From Campylobacterales bacterium (GTDB lineage: Bacteria; Campylobacterota; Campylobacteria; Campylobacterales; QNZT01): DNA of 64,000 bases. The stretch is taken from assembly GCA_024278835.1 (NCBI GenBank), contig JAJRSK010000033.1:99809-163808 (forward strand), given 5' to 3'. A program made the position numbers and the translations under genes. The notes beneath the pieces were generated by a model that saw only the letters and a list, made by a program, of their open reading frames with translations, ran no database searches and was not told the origin of the DNA. Shown piece by piece: positions 36,257 through 45,672 of the stretch (positions are counted from its first letter, which is position 1; the number at the start of each line of letters is the position of its first letter).

Positions 36257-38479
36257 ATGAAAAAAATTCTGATAGTTTTTTCTATGCTACTTTTGAGCGT
36301 AGAAGCAAAACAGATTAAAGATATACAATTTGATGGTTTGGTCCATATCTCCCCTGAAATTGCAAAAGAAATTATCGGTATTAATCCCGGCGAAACACTC
36401 AATGAAGGAAAAGTAGATGAAAGTATCAAAAAGCTTTATGCGCAAAAGTATTTTGAAGATATTTGGGTAGATGAGAACAATGGTGTATTACGTTACCATG
36501 TCAAAGAAAAACCAATTATCTCTAGGGTAAACTTAACAGGATATTCTCAAGATAAAACAGAAGAAGTCTTGCAAGGTGCCAATGTCCATAAAGGAGATAT
36601 CTTTGATGAAAGTAAAGCTAAAAACATCAAAAAGAATATCACAAGAAAGCTAGAATCAGAAGGGTATTTTGATTCTGTTGTTGAGGTAGAAGATACCACA
36701 TTAAACCCAGGCAGTGTACAGACAAATATCACTGTCAGCAAAGGGGAGCAAGTCACCATCAAGAAAGTAAACCTATTTGGTGCAAAACATTTTGACTACG
36801 ATGATATTAAGAGTGTTGTTGCCAACAAAGAGGCACAATTTGCTGGATGGTTCTTCGGTAGAAGTGATGGAAAGCTCAAAGCAGATCAACTAAAAATTGA
36901 TGCAGAAAGAATCAAAGAATTCTATTTAGAACATGGTTTTTTAGATGCCAAAGTGTCTCCACCCTACTTAAGAACAGATTTTTCCAACTATACTGCTGAA
37001 CTAACGTATAAGATTGAAGAGGGTGACTTTTATAAGATTGGTGATGTAGAGATAGATGTTGACACAGATATCGCTGATGCAAAAAAGCTCAAAGAAGATT
37101 TTAAACTCAAAACTGGAAAGATATTTGATGTCAAAAAACTAAGACGTGATATCAGCAATATTCGTAAAGCAGTCTCTGACAAAGGATATGCTTTTGCTAA
37201 CGTCATCCCTGATGTAAAACAAGACAGAGCAAATCATTTAGTCAGCATCACCTATCGCGTAAAACCAAATGACAAAGTAACCGTGAACAATATCACTATC
37301 GCAGGAAATGCCAGAACCAAAGATAGCGTTATCAGACGTGAACTCTATCTCTCTGAGGGTGAAAACTTTTCTCAAAGTGACTTAAGTGACTCACTCAGTG
37401 CCCTAAAACGAACGGGGTATTTTAATGATGTACAGATTCAACCTCGTCAAGTTTCACCTGATACTATGGATGTACTCGTCAAGGTAGATGAAGCCAGTAC
37501 AGGTAGTATCATGGGTGGTATATCCTATGGTTCTTATGATGGCTTTGGTGTCAACGCCGGTGTCTCGGATAGAAACTTTTTAGGTTCAGGTATAGAGCTA
37601 GGTACGAACATCGATTATTCAGAAAAAACACTCAAAGGAAGCATTAACTTTTCAAATCCTAGACTCTTTGATTCCCTCTATAGCTTGAGTGGCAATATCT
37701 ATAGAAAAGATTATGATTATATCAACTACAAAGAAAAGTCCATTGGAGGTATGCTTAGTCTTGGTAGAAAAATAGGCAGACACTTTCACGTAGCAATGGG
37801 CTACCAATATGTAGATTCCGAACTTACCGATGTTGATGAAAGCTTACAAAACAATGTCTACTACCAAGAGGGGCGCTACACAAAAAGTTCCTTTATGCCG
37901 AGTATCTCCTATGACAATACGGATGACTACTATGTACCTAGACATGGTATGAGTATAGGGCTTAGTACGGAGTATGCTGGAGCGGGTGGAGATACAAAGT
38001 TTTTAAGTAACACACTGAGTGCCAAGTACTATTATGGGATGGAAGATATCATTGATTATGATTTGATATTTAGAATCAAAGCGAGAGCTAGCATCATTGA
38101 CGATAAAGGAACCCTACCACTTAATGAAAAACTCTATATGGGTGGTATCGGTACAGTTAGAGGATTCAAATATGCTGATCTCTCACCAAAAGATGCGAGT
38201 GGCAATCTACTAGGTGCAAAAAAGATGGCAACAGGTTCTGCAGAGATAAGTATCCCACTCGTTGAATCTATGAATCTTCGTGCCGTAGCATTTTACGACT
38301 ATGGAACAACAGGTGAAGATGACTGGAGCCAAATACACCGATCCTCTGTAGGTATCGGAATGGAATGGCCAAAATCACCACTTGGTGTACCATTACAAAT
38401 ATTTTTTGCACGTCCATTGGATGAAAAAGTGGGTGATAGACTTAATAAAGTTGAATTTAACTTAGGTCGAAAGTTTTAA
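36257..38479 (+). CDS. bamA: Outer-membrane protein assembly factor BamA
   Basis: Core of the beta-barrel assembly machine. A signal peptide (MKKILIVFSMLLLSVEA) is followed by five POTRA-type repeats (about 18-340) and a C-terminal 16-strand barrel. The L6 motif VRGFKYADLSP and the terminal Phe (VEFNLGRKF) are present. 740 residues, normal. AAGGTT is 7 bases upstream of the ATG. Ends at a strong bidirectional hairpin. Confidence 0.94.
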   Translation: MKKILIVFSMLLLSVEAKQIKDIQFDGLVHISPEIAKEIIGINPGETLNEGKVDESIKKLYAQKYFEDIWVDENNGVLRYHVKEKPIISRVNLTGYSQDKTEEVLQGANVHKGDIFDESKAKNIKKNITRKLESEGYFDSVVEVEDTTLNPGSVQTNITVSKGEQVTIKKVNLFGAKHFDYDDIKSVVANKEAQFAGWFFGRSDGKLKADQLKIDAERIKEFYLEHGFLDAKVSPPYLRTDFSNYTAELTYKIEEGDFYKIGDVEIDVDTDIADAKKLKEDFKLKTGKIFDVKKLRRDISNIRKAVSDKGYAFANVIPDVKQDRANHLVSITYRVKPNDKVTVNNITIAGNARTKDSVIRRELYLSEGENFSQSDLSDSLSALKRTGYFNDVQIQPRQVSPDTMDVLVKVDEASTGSIMGGISYGSYDGFGVNAGVSDRNFLGSGIELGTNIDYSEKTLKGSINFSNPRLFDSLYSLSGNIYRKDYDYINYKEKSIGGMLSLGRKIGRHFHVAMGYQYVDSELTDVDESLQNNVYYQEGRYTKSSFMPSISYDNTDDYYVPRHGMSIGLSTEYAGAGGDTKFLSNTLSAKYYYGMEDIIDYDLIFRIKARASIIDDKGTLPLNEKLYMGGIGTVRGFKYADLSPKDASGNLLGAKKMATGSAEISIPLVESMNLRAVAFYDYGTTGEDDWSQIHRSSVGIGMEWPKSPLGVPLQIFFARPLDEKVGDRLNKVEFNLGRKF

Positions 38480-38480
38480 T

Positions 38481-38507
38481 TTAATGTAGAGCGTCGCTCT
38501 ACATTAA
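38481..38507. terminator. Bidirectional terminator overlapping the ppx stop
   Basis: TTAATGTAGAGCG at 38481-38493, one base, then its exact complement at 38495-38507 (13-bp stem, real loop about 3 bases). AT-rich flanks on both sides. The stem includes the last codons and the stop of the convergent ppx gene. Confidence 0.7.
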
Positions 38508-39962
38508 CACAATTTTTAGTGAAGTTGGTAATTGTAATTTTTCTATACACTCTTTACAGAGATAGCTGCCCTCTTGGAGTGCTATCATGATAGTGTTCTT
38601 TTCTAGTGATATTTCAGACTTTTGAATCTTTTTATTACTATTGATACATACGGCAAGGTTCAGGATAAAATAGAGCCACTCTAGCACTTCTAGCTCAGGT
38701 AAAAGCATCTCATATTTTTTAAATTCGCGGTGGCGTTGTTTCTCTTTGGATGAAAGTTTTAACAACAGAGCCAATAAAAGTTTCTTTTCATGAGAAAAGG
38801 TGAAGTTTAGATTTTCCAGCAAAAAATGGAAACTATTATCACTATTTGAATAGATATTAAATACCTTTGAAATAGGAGAAAGTTTTGCAGCAAAGCCTAG
38901 TACTTCTCTATACTCAAGAGGGATATGATGTTTCTCTTGCAACACATCAAAAAGGTTTAATGCCACACGTTGTACATAAGCACAGTTTTTTTCACTTAGT
39001 GCATATCTATCTATCAAGCTTTTGATACTGACATTGAAATTATGAGGAAATTTACCTTGAGAATTTCTCAATATATCATTCAAGTAAACCCCTTCTCTTA
39101 CACCAGCCTTACTAGAGATAACAACTTCAGCCCCCAGATGCTTTAAAAGGGTATAAAAGATAGCACTTCCCTCTCCTATGGTATCAAGTCTTGTAGAGGG
39201 AAAATCCAGCTTTTTGAGTGCTTTAGTATCCATCGTCGGGATACTCTCTATCAAAGGGAGATAATCCTTCACACGATAATCAAAACCATGTAGACTATTG
39301 ATAGGGTATTGTTCTTTTATCATAATAGCAGCTGAAAGTGAGCGTATAGTACCACCAATACCCACAATCGTTGTAGATTTAAATATTTCAGGAACTTGCC
39401 CTATGATATCCTTGATATAACTTTTAACGTCTTGATTAAGACCTTTATCAAAAAAAAGTTCTTTTAATCGTACCGTTCCTAAATCGAGTGAAAGTGTTTC
39501 AAGAATTTTTCCCTCTTGCACAAATGAAAGTTCCGTAGACCCTCCACCTATATCTATAGTGGTAAAGCTTTCCAAGGGTTCTAAAAGATTCATTGCTGCT
39601 ACAGCACCAAAGTATGCCTCTTGTTTACCATCTATAATTTTTATATTTAGTTTTAACTCACGACTAACACGTTTTAAAAAAACTTTTTTATTAGGGGCAT
39701 CACGAAGAGCAGAGGTTGCCACGCAAAGTATCTTTCTGCATTTTAGATTTTCAGAAACTGATAAAAAATCTTTTAATGCGCCGAAGGCCTTATCCATTGC
39801 TTCTTCTTGCAAGTGACCATCTCTTTCATAAGCGCCCTCACCTATCCGCACACGGGAGCGCACTTTTTCAATCAAATGAAAAGCATAACGAGAACTTTTT
39901 TCATAAACAACTAAAGAGAGTGAATTTGATCCGATATCGATGATTGCTGTACGTTTTGCCAT
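38499..39962 (-). CDS. ppx: Ppx/GppA phosphatase (exopolyphosphatase)
   Basis: Sugar kinase/actin-fold phosphatase of polyphosphate or pppGpp. N-terminal AIIDIGSNSLSLVVYE, then CVATSALRDAPN, TTIDIGGGSTELSFV and the phosphate-binding GIGGTIRSLSA. A C-terminal HD-like helical region brings it to 487 residues, nearer Ppx than GppA. Overlaps the ferredoxin stop by one base. TATCATGATA at 38583-38592 encodes Ile-Met-Ile. Confidence 0.88.
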   Translation of the reverse strand: MAKRTAIIDIGSNSLSLVVYEKSSRYAFHLIEKVRSRVRIGEGAYERDGHLQEEAMDKAFGALKDFLSVSENLKCRKILCVATSALRDAPNKKVFLKRVSRELKLNIKIIDGKQEAYFGAVAAMNLLEPLESFTTIDIGGGSTELSFVQEGKILETLSLDLGTVRLKELFFDKGLNQDVKSYIKDIIGQVPEIFKSTTIVGIGGTIRSLSAAIMIKEQYPINSLHGFDYRVKDYLPLIESIPTMDTKALKKLDFPSTRLDTIGEGSAIFYTLLKHLGAEVVISSKAGVREGVYLNDILRNSQGKFPHNFNVSIKSLIDRYALSEKNCAYVQRVALNLFDVLQEKHHIPLEYREVLGFAAKLSPISKVFNIYSNSDNSFHFLLENLNFTFSHEKKLLLALLLKLSSKEKQRHREFKKYEMLLPELEVLEWLYFILNLAVCINSNKKIQKSEISLEKNTIMIALQEGSYLCKECIEKLQLPTSLKIVLM

Positions 39963-40210
39963 TAATTCTCTTGTGATTTTTTATATTTTTCTAGTAAGAT
40001 TTCTTCACTTTCGATGTAATCTTTATCGATAATGATGCAATCAACAGGACAAGCTTCTACGCAAGTAGGAACCTCGGCAAAACCTACACATTCAGTGCAG
40101 GTTTTGGAGTCAATCACATAAATGGGATCATCCGCGACAATCGAGTGTGTAGGACAAGGAGGAACACAAGCATCACAAGCGATGCAGTCCTCCAATATAA
40201 TTAATGCCAT
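39962..40210 (-). CDS. 2[4Fe-4S] ferredoxin
   Basis: 82 residues. The first cluster motif is CIACDACVPPCP; the second is CTECVGFAEVPTCVEACPVDC with the insertion typical of YfhL/Allochromatium-type ferredoxins of low potential. A short acidic/basic helix ends the protein. The ribosome site AGGGG precedes the ATG and follows a TATCATGATA copy. Redox partner unknown; cotranscribed with ppx. Confidence 0.9.
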   Translation of the reverse strand: MALIILEDCIACDACVPPCPTHSIVADDPIYVIDSKTCTECVGFAEVPTCVEACPVDCIIIDKDYIESEEILLEKYKKSQEN

Positions 40211-40223
40211 ATCAATCCCCTAC

Positions 40224-40233
40224 TATCATGATA
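40224..40233. repeat. TATCATGATA copy upstream of the ferredoxin gene
   Basis: Exact motif in the 31-base gap between the histidine kinase stop and the ferredoxin start. On the reverse strand it is followed within three bases by the AGGGG ribosome site. Confidence 0.55.
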
Positions 40234-40241
40234 AAGAAGTT

Positions 40242-41591
40242 TTAGCCTCTTCTAAATGAACTAAAGAGGGAAGGTCTTCCATCTTCTAAATCATCATCTA
40301 TCGGACAATAGTTTTTAGAATTCAATATTGCCGTAGCTACGGCACCCTTACCGTCTTTTCTATTTTTAAGAGAAAGTGTTGCACCGATGGCATCAGCAGC
40401 ACCTTTAGCTAAAAATAGTCCTAGCCCTGCGCCACCTTTATCGCCCGTTCTTTTAAACGGTGCAAAAAGATCTTGACTCTCATCTATCCCCGTACCGTCA
40501 TCAATCACTTCTATTTTAAAGTCATCACCTTCTAAGCGACTCTTTACCTTGATGGTACCACCTTCTGGTGTAAACTTAATAGCATTTTGAACAAAGTTTT
40601 GTAAGATATGCGTTAAGAGTGTAGGTTGCGAAATGATACAGTATTTTTCAGGTTCAAAATCCACTTCAACAGTTTTATTGACACCCTTGGCAAGCAGGTT
40701 GAAATCTTTTGATTTATCTTTTAAAAACTGTACCAAGTCTATCTCTACTGGCTTTTCAAACTGTGCACCCTCTTGACGACCAACTTCTAAGATACTTGAA
40801 ATCATCTTGTTCATCTCATCAATAGTAGTATTATTGATTTTTAATGTCTCTTTGTATTTGTCGGTATCTCTATCTTTGATAAGCGTCACTTCATTTTTCG
40901 TTTTCATGACCGCAAGTGGCGTTTTTAGCTCATGTGCTGTTCCGATAAAAAGCTCTTTTTGGTACTTAACAAAGTTTTGAATCCTATCTATCAGCTTATT
41001 GACACTTTCACCAAGCGGGATAAACTCATCAGGTAGAGACTCTATCTCTATCTGTTCTAAAAAGTTTTCATTCATACGAGCAAGTTTTCTTGTAATCTGT
41101 TTAACAGGATAAAGCAAGGTCTCAGAAAGGAACATTGCATAAGCAAGAATCAAAAAGAGTGCTAAAAATGAGATAAAGATGATACTAGAAAGTATCTTTT
41201 TTAAAAGTGCTTTTGTCCCTGTGATATCACGTTCTATTTTGAGATAAGAAGACCTTGCAGCGTTGTAAGGATGATAAATAGTCAGATACTCACTATCTCC
41301 CTTGACATACTGTTCATAAGAGATACCCTCTTGTTTATCTACACGAATCACTACAGAGATTTTATCTTGTCCATACTGTTGCACAGAGTTATCTTTTTTT
41401 GAAAAAAGAGATTTTTGCTTATTTTTAGCGATATATTCTGTCGCTGTATGTTGTAAGTTTTGGGTGATGTCATCCAGCATGGAGATGCGGATGTAGTTAT
41501 AAAGAATGATGGAAAATATCGCAATTAGCGTCGCCGAAGCGATCACTAACTGTATGAGAAACTTTCTCTTTATACTTTTTTCGGAAAACAA
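40242..41591 (-). CDS. Sensor histidine kinase
   Basis: 449 residues. Membrane segments lie near 12-32 and 132-152, with a roughly 100-residue periplasmic region of no recognised family. A HAMP-like linker follows, then a HisKA domain with the phospho-His in GTAHELKTPLAVM and an ATPase domain with FVQNAIKFTPEGGTI, DDGTGIDE and GGAGLGLFLAKG. All kinase boxes are intact. Overlaps its response regulator by 22 bases. Signal unknown. Confidence 0.9.
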   Translation of the reverse strand: MFSEKSIKRKFLIQLVIASATLIAIFSIILYNYIRISMLDDITQNLQHTATEYIAKNKQKSLFSKKDNSVQQYGQDKISVVIRVDKQEGISYEQYVKGDSEYLTIYHPYNAARSSYLKIERDITGTKALLKKILSSIIFISFLALFLILAYAMFLSETLLYPVKQITRKLARMNENFLEQIEIESLPDEFIPLGESVNKLIDRIQNFVKYQKELFIGTAHELKTPLAVMKTKNEVTLIKDRDTDKYKETLKINNTTIDEMNKMISSILEVGRQEGAQFEKPVEIDLVQFLKDKSKDFNLLAKGVNKTVEVDFEPEKYCIISQPTLLTHILQNFVQNAIKFTPEGGTIKVKSRLEGDDFKIEVIDDGTGIDESQDLFAPFKRTGDKGGAGLGLFLAKGAADAIGATLSLKNRKDGKGAVATAILNSKNYCPIDDDLEDGRPSLFSSFRRG

Positions 41592-42241
41592 AATCTATAA
41601 CCTCTTCGTCTTACTGTTTCAATGGTAGAGATATTTAACGGTTTATCCATTTTCTGGCGAATTTGATTGATAGCGACTTCGATAACATTGGGTGTAACAA
41701 GTTCTGGTTCTTCCCAGATAGCATCCAATAGTTGCTCTTTTGAGACGATTTGATCACTATGACGTGCAAGATGTGTTAATACTTCAAAAGGCTTCCCTTT
41801 AAGTTCGATATCTATCCCTTTATACGTAATCTTCTCTTCATCTGGGTCAATAATCAAATCTTGAATCTTGATGACATTCGTGCCACCAAAACGAAGCCTC
41901 GCTTCGATGCGAGCGATAAGGATGTCAAAATCAAATGGCTTTTTGATATAGTCATCAGCCCCAGCTTTAAGTGCTTTGATTTCACTCTCTTTGTCATCTT
42001 TTGCAGATAAGACAACACAAGCTGTTCTAGGTGTTTTTTGTTTAATCATCGAAACCAAATCAACACCATCACCATCTGGCAACATCCAGTCAGTTAACAC
42101 CAAGTCATAGTTTCTAATCCCGATGTAATATTCAGCATCTTTATAGTTTTCTGAACTATCTGCTTGGTAACCAAACTCTTGTAAACCCTCAACTAGTGTT
42201 CTATTTAGTGTAATTTCATCTTCAACAATGAGTACTCTCAT
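41570..42241 (-). CDS. OmpR-type response regulator
   Basis: 223 residues. The receiver has the acidic pair VEDE, phospho-Asp in LVLTDWMLPDGDG, and Lys in DDYIKKPFD. The winged-helix DNA-binding domain ends with VRRRGYRFCFPKK. Partner of the overlapping kinase. The targets cannot be inferred; the next gene downstream of the pair is the ferredoxin. Confidence 0.92.
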   Translation of the reverse strand: MRVLIVEDEITLNRTLVEGLQEFGYQADSSENYKDAEYYIGIRNYDLVLTDWMLPDGDGVDLVSMIKQKTPRTACVVLSAKDDKESEIKALKAGADDYIKKPFDFDILIARIEARLRFGGTNVIKIQDLIIDPDEEKITYKGIDIELKGKPFEVLTHLARHSDQIVSKEQLLDAIWEEPELVTPNVIEVAINQIRQKMDKPLNISTIETVRRRGYRFCFPKKV

Positions 42242-42315
42242 TATCTTCCTTTGTTATAAATTTTTGTGTAGTATATCATAATTTTTGGCGAATTTAATCT
42301 TTTTTTAATAAATTT

Positions 42316-42657
42316 TTAATATTTCTTGAAGATTTCTACACCAACCGTGCAATTATCGAGGATATCTGGCTTAAGTAATTTTAAATTTATGCTCATAACT
42401 GAAGGAAACTGTAACTTTATTTTCCCAACTATATCCCCTAAAGCCTCTTCTAAAAGTAGAAATTTTTCTTTTTGCATCGTCCTTTCTATCAGCTTTGCCA
42501 CCTCTGCATAATTGATAAATATCCCATCTACTTTAGTATACATAATCTCTATGTCTGCTATCACTTCTTGAGGTGTGACACGCTCTTCATCCAAAATACC
42601 CACGATGCTGAGAAACTTTAAATCTGAAATGATTATTTTGTACTGATTTTTAGGCAA
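42316..42657 (-). CDS. folB: Dihydroneopterin aldolase
   Basis: Folate pathway aldolase of about 113 residues. IIISDLKFLSIVGILDEERV matches the family start, and NYAEVAKLIERTM and FLLLEEALGDIV are the conserved segments. The longer frame from ATG 42699 would lie in plsY for 50 bases and add an unlike N-terminus. TTG at 42657 has GAGGG 5 bases upstream and overlaps the plsY stop by 8 bases, so I prefer it. Confidence 0.8.
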   Translation of the reverse strand: MPKNQYKIIISDLKFLSIVGILDEERVTPQEVIADIEIMYTKVDGIFINYAEVAKLIERTMQKEKFLLLEEALGDIVGKIKLQFPSVMSINLKLLKPDILDNCTVGVEIFKKY

Positions 42658-43264
42658 CCTTACCCTCGTCTCCTGAGATGAGCCGCATGATATTATCACT
42701 ATGTTTATAGATGACTAAAAATGCGATAAATACCACAGGAAAATGTGCTATTTCAGGGTTGAGTACAAATGATGCTATCACCACAGCCACCAATCCTAAT
42801 AAGGAAGAGAGAGAAGATATCTTCAAAACCTTCGCAGAAAATGCCCACACAGCAACACCTATCAACGCAGGAATAGGAATCATATAAAGAAGCACACCCA
42901 ATCCTGTTGCAACACCTTTACCACCCTCACCCATTAAAAATATTGAAAAACAGTGACCAATCACCGCAAAAACAGCAATCGCCCACATCGTCTCCTCAGG
43001 CACGCCTGCCAAGGTACCCAAGGCTAAAACCACGATTCCTTTTATCACATCTAAGGCAAGGGTAGCGATAGAAAGTTTCTTAGCCAAAGCAGGATCTTTC
43101 TCTTTTACCACACGAAGTACATTAGTTGCTCCGATATTGCCTGAACCTGCTTTTTTAATGTCCACTTTTGCAAAGAACTTTGCCAAGATAAGACCAAAAG
43201 GGATACTTCCCACTAAATATGCCAATATATAAAATTGTACGTTTGTATTTGCTAAAAAATCCAA
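42650..43264 (-). CDS. plsY: Glycerol-3-phosphate acyltransferase PlsY
   Basis: Integral membrane acyltransferase using acyl-phosphate, first step of phospholipid synthesis. Five hydrophobic segments. Motifs GSIPFGLILAKF, GSGNIGATNVLR and GEGGKGVATGLG are intact. 204 residues, normal. Divergent from nadA. Confidence 0.93.
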   Translation of the reverse strand: MDFLANTNVQFYILAYLVGSIPFGLILAKFFAKVDIKKAGSGNIGATNVLRVVKEKDPALAKKLSIATLALDVIKGIVVLALGTLAGVPEETMWAIAVFAVIGHCFSIFLMGEGGKGVATGLGVLLYMIPIPALIGVAVWAFSAKVLKISSLSSLLGLVAVVIASFVLNPEIAHFPVVFIAFLVIYKHSDNIMRLISGDEGKVA

Positions 43265-43356
43265 ATAATTTCCTTCTCTATTCTGATAAAGTTTCTTTCA
43301 TTTTATCCGTTTTTTTGTTATAGTGTTATTAATGCAATTTATAGAGGAGAAGATAC

Positions 43357-44349
43357 GTGGACAAAGATACCCTAAAAAAAGAGATTATACGCTTAAAAGA
43401 GAAACACAATGTCACGATAGTGGCGCACTTTTATCAAAAAGATGAAGTGTTTGATATGGCTGATTTGTCAGGAGATAGTCTACAGTTAGCACAGATGGCG
43501 ATGGAGGATAAAAACCCATTTCTTATCTTTTGTGGTGTAGGTTTTATGGGGGAAAGTGTCAAGATACTCTCACCACAAAAACGTGTACTTATGCCAAAAA
43601 TCGCCTGTTGTGCGATGGCAAGAATGATAGATGGAAAACACTTTGACGACAATGTCAAAATCCTAGAAAAACAAGGCATCAAAAAAGAGGATATCTTACC
43701 TATCACCTATATCAACTCTTCTGCTGAAGTGAAAGGAAAAGTTGGTGAGATGGGTGGTATGGTCTGCACTAGTTCAAATGCAAAAAAAATCATCGAAAAA
43801 GCCCTCACAGAAGGTAAGAAAATCCTTTTTGTTCCTGACCGTTGTTTGGGGGAAAATATCGCTATCATGATGGGACTCAAATCCTGTGTCATCGGTGATG
43901 GAAAAGACCCTAAAGAAGCAGATATCATCTGTTACAACGGCTTTTGTTCTGTGCACCAACTCTTTGTCCCAGAAGATGTGGAATTTTACAGAAACAAGTT
44001 TCCAGGTATCAAAGTCATCTCTCATCCTGAGTGTATGCCTGCTGTCTGTCAAGCCTCAGATTTTGTCGGATCCACTAGCCAAATCATCAACTATATCAAA
44101 GAACTAGACCCAGAACAAAAAGTAGCGTTAGGGACAGAATTTAACCTTGTCAATCGTTTAAGAGATAAAAACACTTATGTACTCTCATCTACTAAACCAG
44201 AGTGTCCTACAATGAATGAGACAACCTTAGAAGATTTATATAACACCCTCAAATCTATAGATGATGATAAAATCATGAATGAGATACAAGTAGACCCTGA
44301 AGTAGCTAAATGGGCAAAGATAGCACTAGAGAGGATGTTTGAAATATGA
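43357..44349 (+). CDS. nadA: Quinolinate synthase A
   Basis: 4Fe-4S enzyme condensing iminoaspartate with dihydroxyacetone phosphate in NAD synthesis. AHFYQKDEVFDMADLSGDSLQLA and VPDRCLGENIA are family segments. Candidate cluster cysteines are in KIACCAMARM, GMVCTSSNA and KPECPTMNE. GTG start at 43357 with GAGGAGAAG upstream. Overlaps nadC by 4 bases. Confidence 0.93.
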   Translation: MDKDTLKKEIIRLKEKHNVTIVAHFYQKDEVFDMADLSGDSLQLAQMAMEDKNPFLIFCGVGFMGESVKILSPQKRVLMPKIACCAMARMIDGKHFDDNVKILEKQGIKKEDILPITYINSSAEVKGKVGEMGGMVCTSSNAKKIIEKALTEGKKILFVPDRCLGENIAIMMGLKSCVIGDGKDPKEADIICYNGFCSVHQLFVPEDVEFYRNKFPGIKVISHPECMPAVCQASDFVGSTSQIINYIKELDPEQKVALGTEFNLVNRLRDKNTYVLSSTKPECPTMNETTLEDLYNTLKSIDDDKIMNEIQVDPEVAKWAKIALERMFEI

Positions 44350-45173
44350 GGATAAAAGAGATAGTTCGTGAAGCAATTTTAGAAGATATTGGTCGTGGAG
44401 ATTTGTTCACACTAGTAAGTGATAGACGTCAAGTCGAAGCAAAGGTCATTGCAAAAGAGGACGGTATACTCGCGGGAAAAATCTATGTCAAAGAACTTGG
44501 GCTCATGGAACATCTTGAGATAGAATTTCTAAAATATGATGCCAATCCCATCAAAAAAGGTGATATCATCTGTTATGTAAGAGGAAGCGTTGATAGAGTC
44601 TTGATGTATGAACGAGTTATCCTCAATATGATGCAACATTGTAGCGGTATTGCTACCAATACAGCGGAATTTGTAAAGCTTGTAAAAGGGTATGATATCA
44701 AGTTACTTGATACAAGAAAAACAAGACCAGGCTTAAGAGTGATGGAAAAATATGCCGTGCGTTGTGGTGGAGGTACCAATCACCGCTTAGGACTTGATGA
44801 CTGTTTGATGCTCAAAGACACGCACTTAGCAGCAATCGACGACTTAGCCCTTTTTGTCAAACAAGCCAGAAAACGCATACCCTATACTTCTAAGATTGAG
44901 GTAGAGTGTGAAAGTGTTGAAGCTACATACATAGCAATGCAAGCTGGGGCTGATTTGGTCATGTGTGATAATATGTCTCCAAAACAAATCAAAGAAGTTG
45001 TTAAATACAGAAACGAACACTACAAACATGTACTACTAGAAGCGAGTGGGAACATCACTAAAGAGAATATCACAGAGTATGCTGGTACGGGAATAGACGC
45101 CATCTCTTCTGGGAGTTTGATACACAAAGCCATCTGGCTAGACTTTTCAATGAGGATTGAAGAGACACACTAA
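44346..45173 (+). CDS. nadC: Quinolinate phosphoribosyltransferase
   Basis: Converts quinolinate and PRPP to nicotinate mononucleotide. LLDTRKTRPGLRVMEKYAV, GGGTNHRLGLDD, KIEVECESVE and LEASGNI are the conserved PRPP/quinolinate segments. 275 residues. Coupled to nadA; the haemoglobin gene follows after 23 bases. Confidence 0.95.
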   Translation: MRIKEIVREAILEDIGRGDLFTLVSDRRQVEAKVIAKEDGILAGKIYVKELGLMEHLEIEFLKYDANPIKKGDIICYVRGSVDRVLMYERVILNMMQHCSGIATNTAEFVKLVKGYDIKLLDTRKTRPGLRVMEKYAVRCGGGTNHRLGLDDCLMLKDTHLAAIDDLALFVKQARKRIPYTSKIEVECESVEATYIAMQAGADLVMCDNMSPKQIKEVVKYRNEHYKHVLLEASGNITKENITEYAGTGIDAISSGSLIHKAIWLDFSMRIEETH

Positions 45174-45196
45174 AAAATAAACATATAGGGGAAGAT

Positions 45197-45637
45197 ATGG
45201 GATATTCAGAGATTATAGAAGTACCACTTGGTACACGTGTAGAGGTACTAAGACCTGTACCAGAGTTTTACGCTACAGTAGGTGAAGAGGGGATGAGAAA
45301 ACTCATCGATGCCCATTATGAACTTTTAAAAGTAAGTGATGCAAAGCACCTTTTTCCAATAGAGGATGAACAAGAGTTTGCATTAGCAAAAAAACATGCT
45401 GGGGATTTTTTCATCCAGTATCTTGGTGGACCTAGATACTTTGAAAAATCTCGTGGTGCACCACAGATGGTGGGACGTCATGCGCCTTTCGCTATCACAG
45501 CAATGATGCGACGTGTTTGGCTTATAGCCTACAAAGAGGCACTGGAAGAAAGGATTGACGCTCCACAAGCGTTAAAAGAGTCTTTTTGGGACTATCTTAA
45601 TACTTTTTCTACATGGATGGTTAACAAGGCAGAATAA
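45197..45637 (+). CDS. Truncated haemoglobin, group II type
   Basis: 146 residues. The stretch FIQYLGGPRYFEKSRGAPQMVGRH, followed by PFAIT and RRVWL, matches the GGPxxY...RHxPFxI pattern with proximal His of group II truncated globins. An N-terminal extension of about 25 residues precedes helix A. Likely O2/NO handling in the cytoplasm. GGGGAAG is upstream of the ATG. Its 3' end runs into the large palindrome at 45641-45672. Confidence 0.85.
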   Translation: MGYSEIIEVPLGTRVEVLRPVPEFYATVGEEGMRKLIDAHYELLKVSDAKHLFPIEDEQEFALAKKHAGDFFIQYLGGPRYFEKSRGAPQMVGRHAPFAITAMMRRVWLIAYKEALEERIDAPQALKESFWDYLNTFSTWMVNKAE

Positions 45638-45640
45638 CCG

Positions 45641-45672
45641 TTGTTAGAGGCTATCATGATAGCCTCTAACAA
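45641..45672. terminator. 32-base perfect palindrome filling a convergent gap
   Basis: The left half TTGTTAGAGGCTATCA is followed immediately by its exact reverse complement. It starts 3 bases after the globin stop and ends on the base before the next gene's stop codon. The centre is TATCATGATA. Probably a two-way terminator built on the dispersed palindrome. Confidence 0.65.

Noticed and set aside
40242..42241. Assignment of the two-component pair to a named system
   Set aside because: Sensor domain and neighbours give no firm link to any characterised pair, so no symbol is given.
42658..42699. folB start at ATG 42699
   Set aside because: Would add residues encoded inside plsY that do not resemble FolB; TTG 42657 has a better ribosome site.
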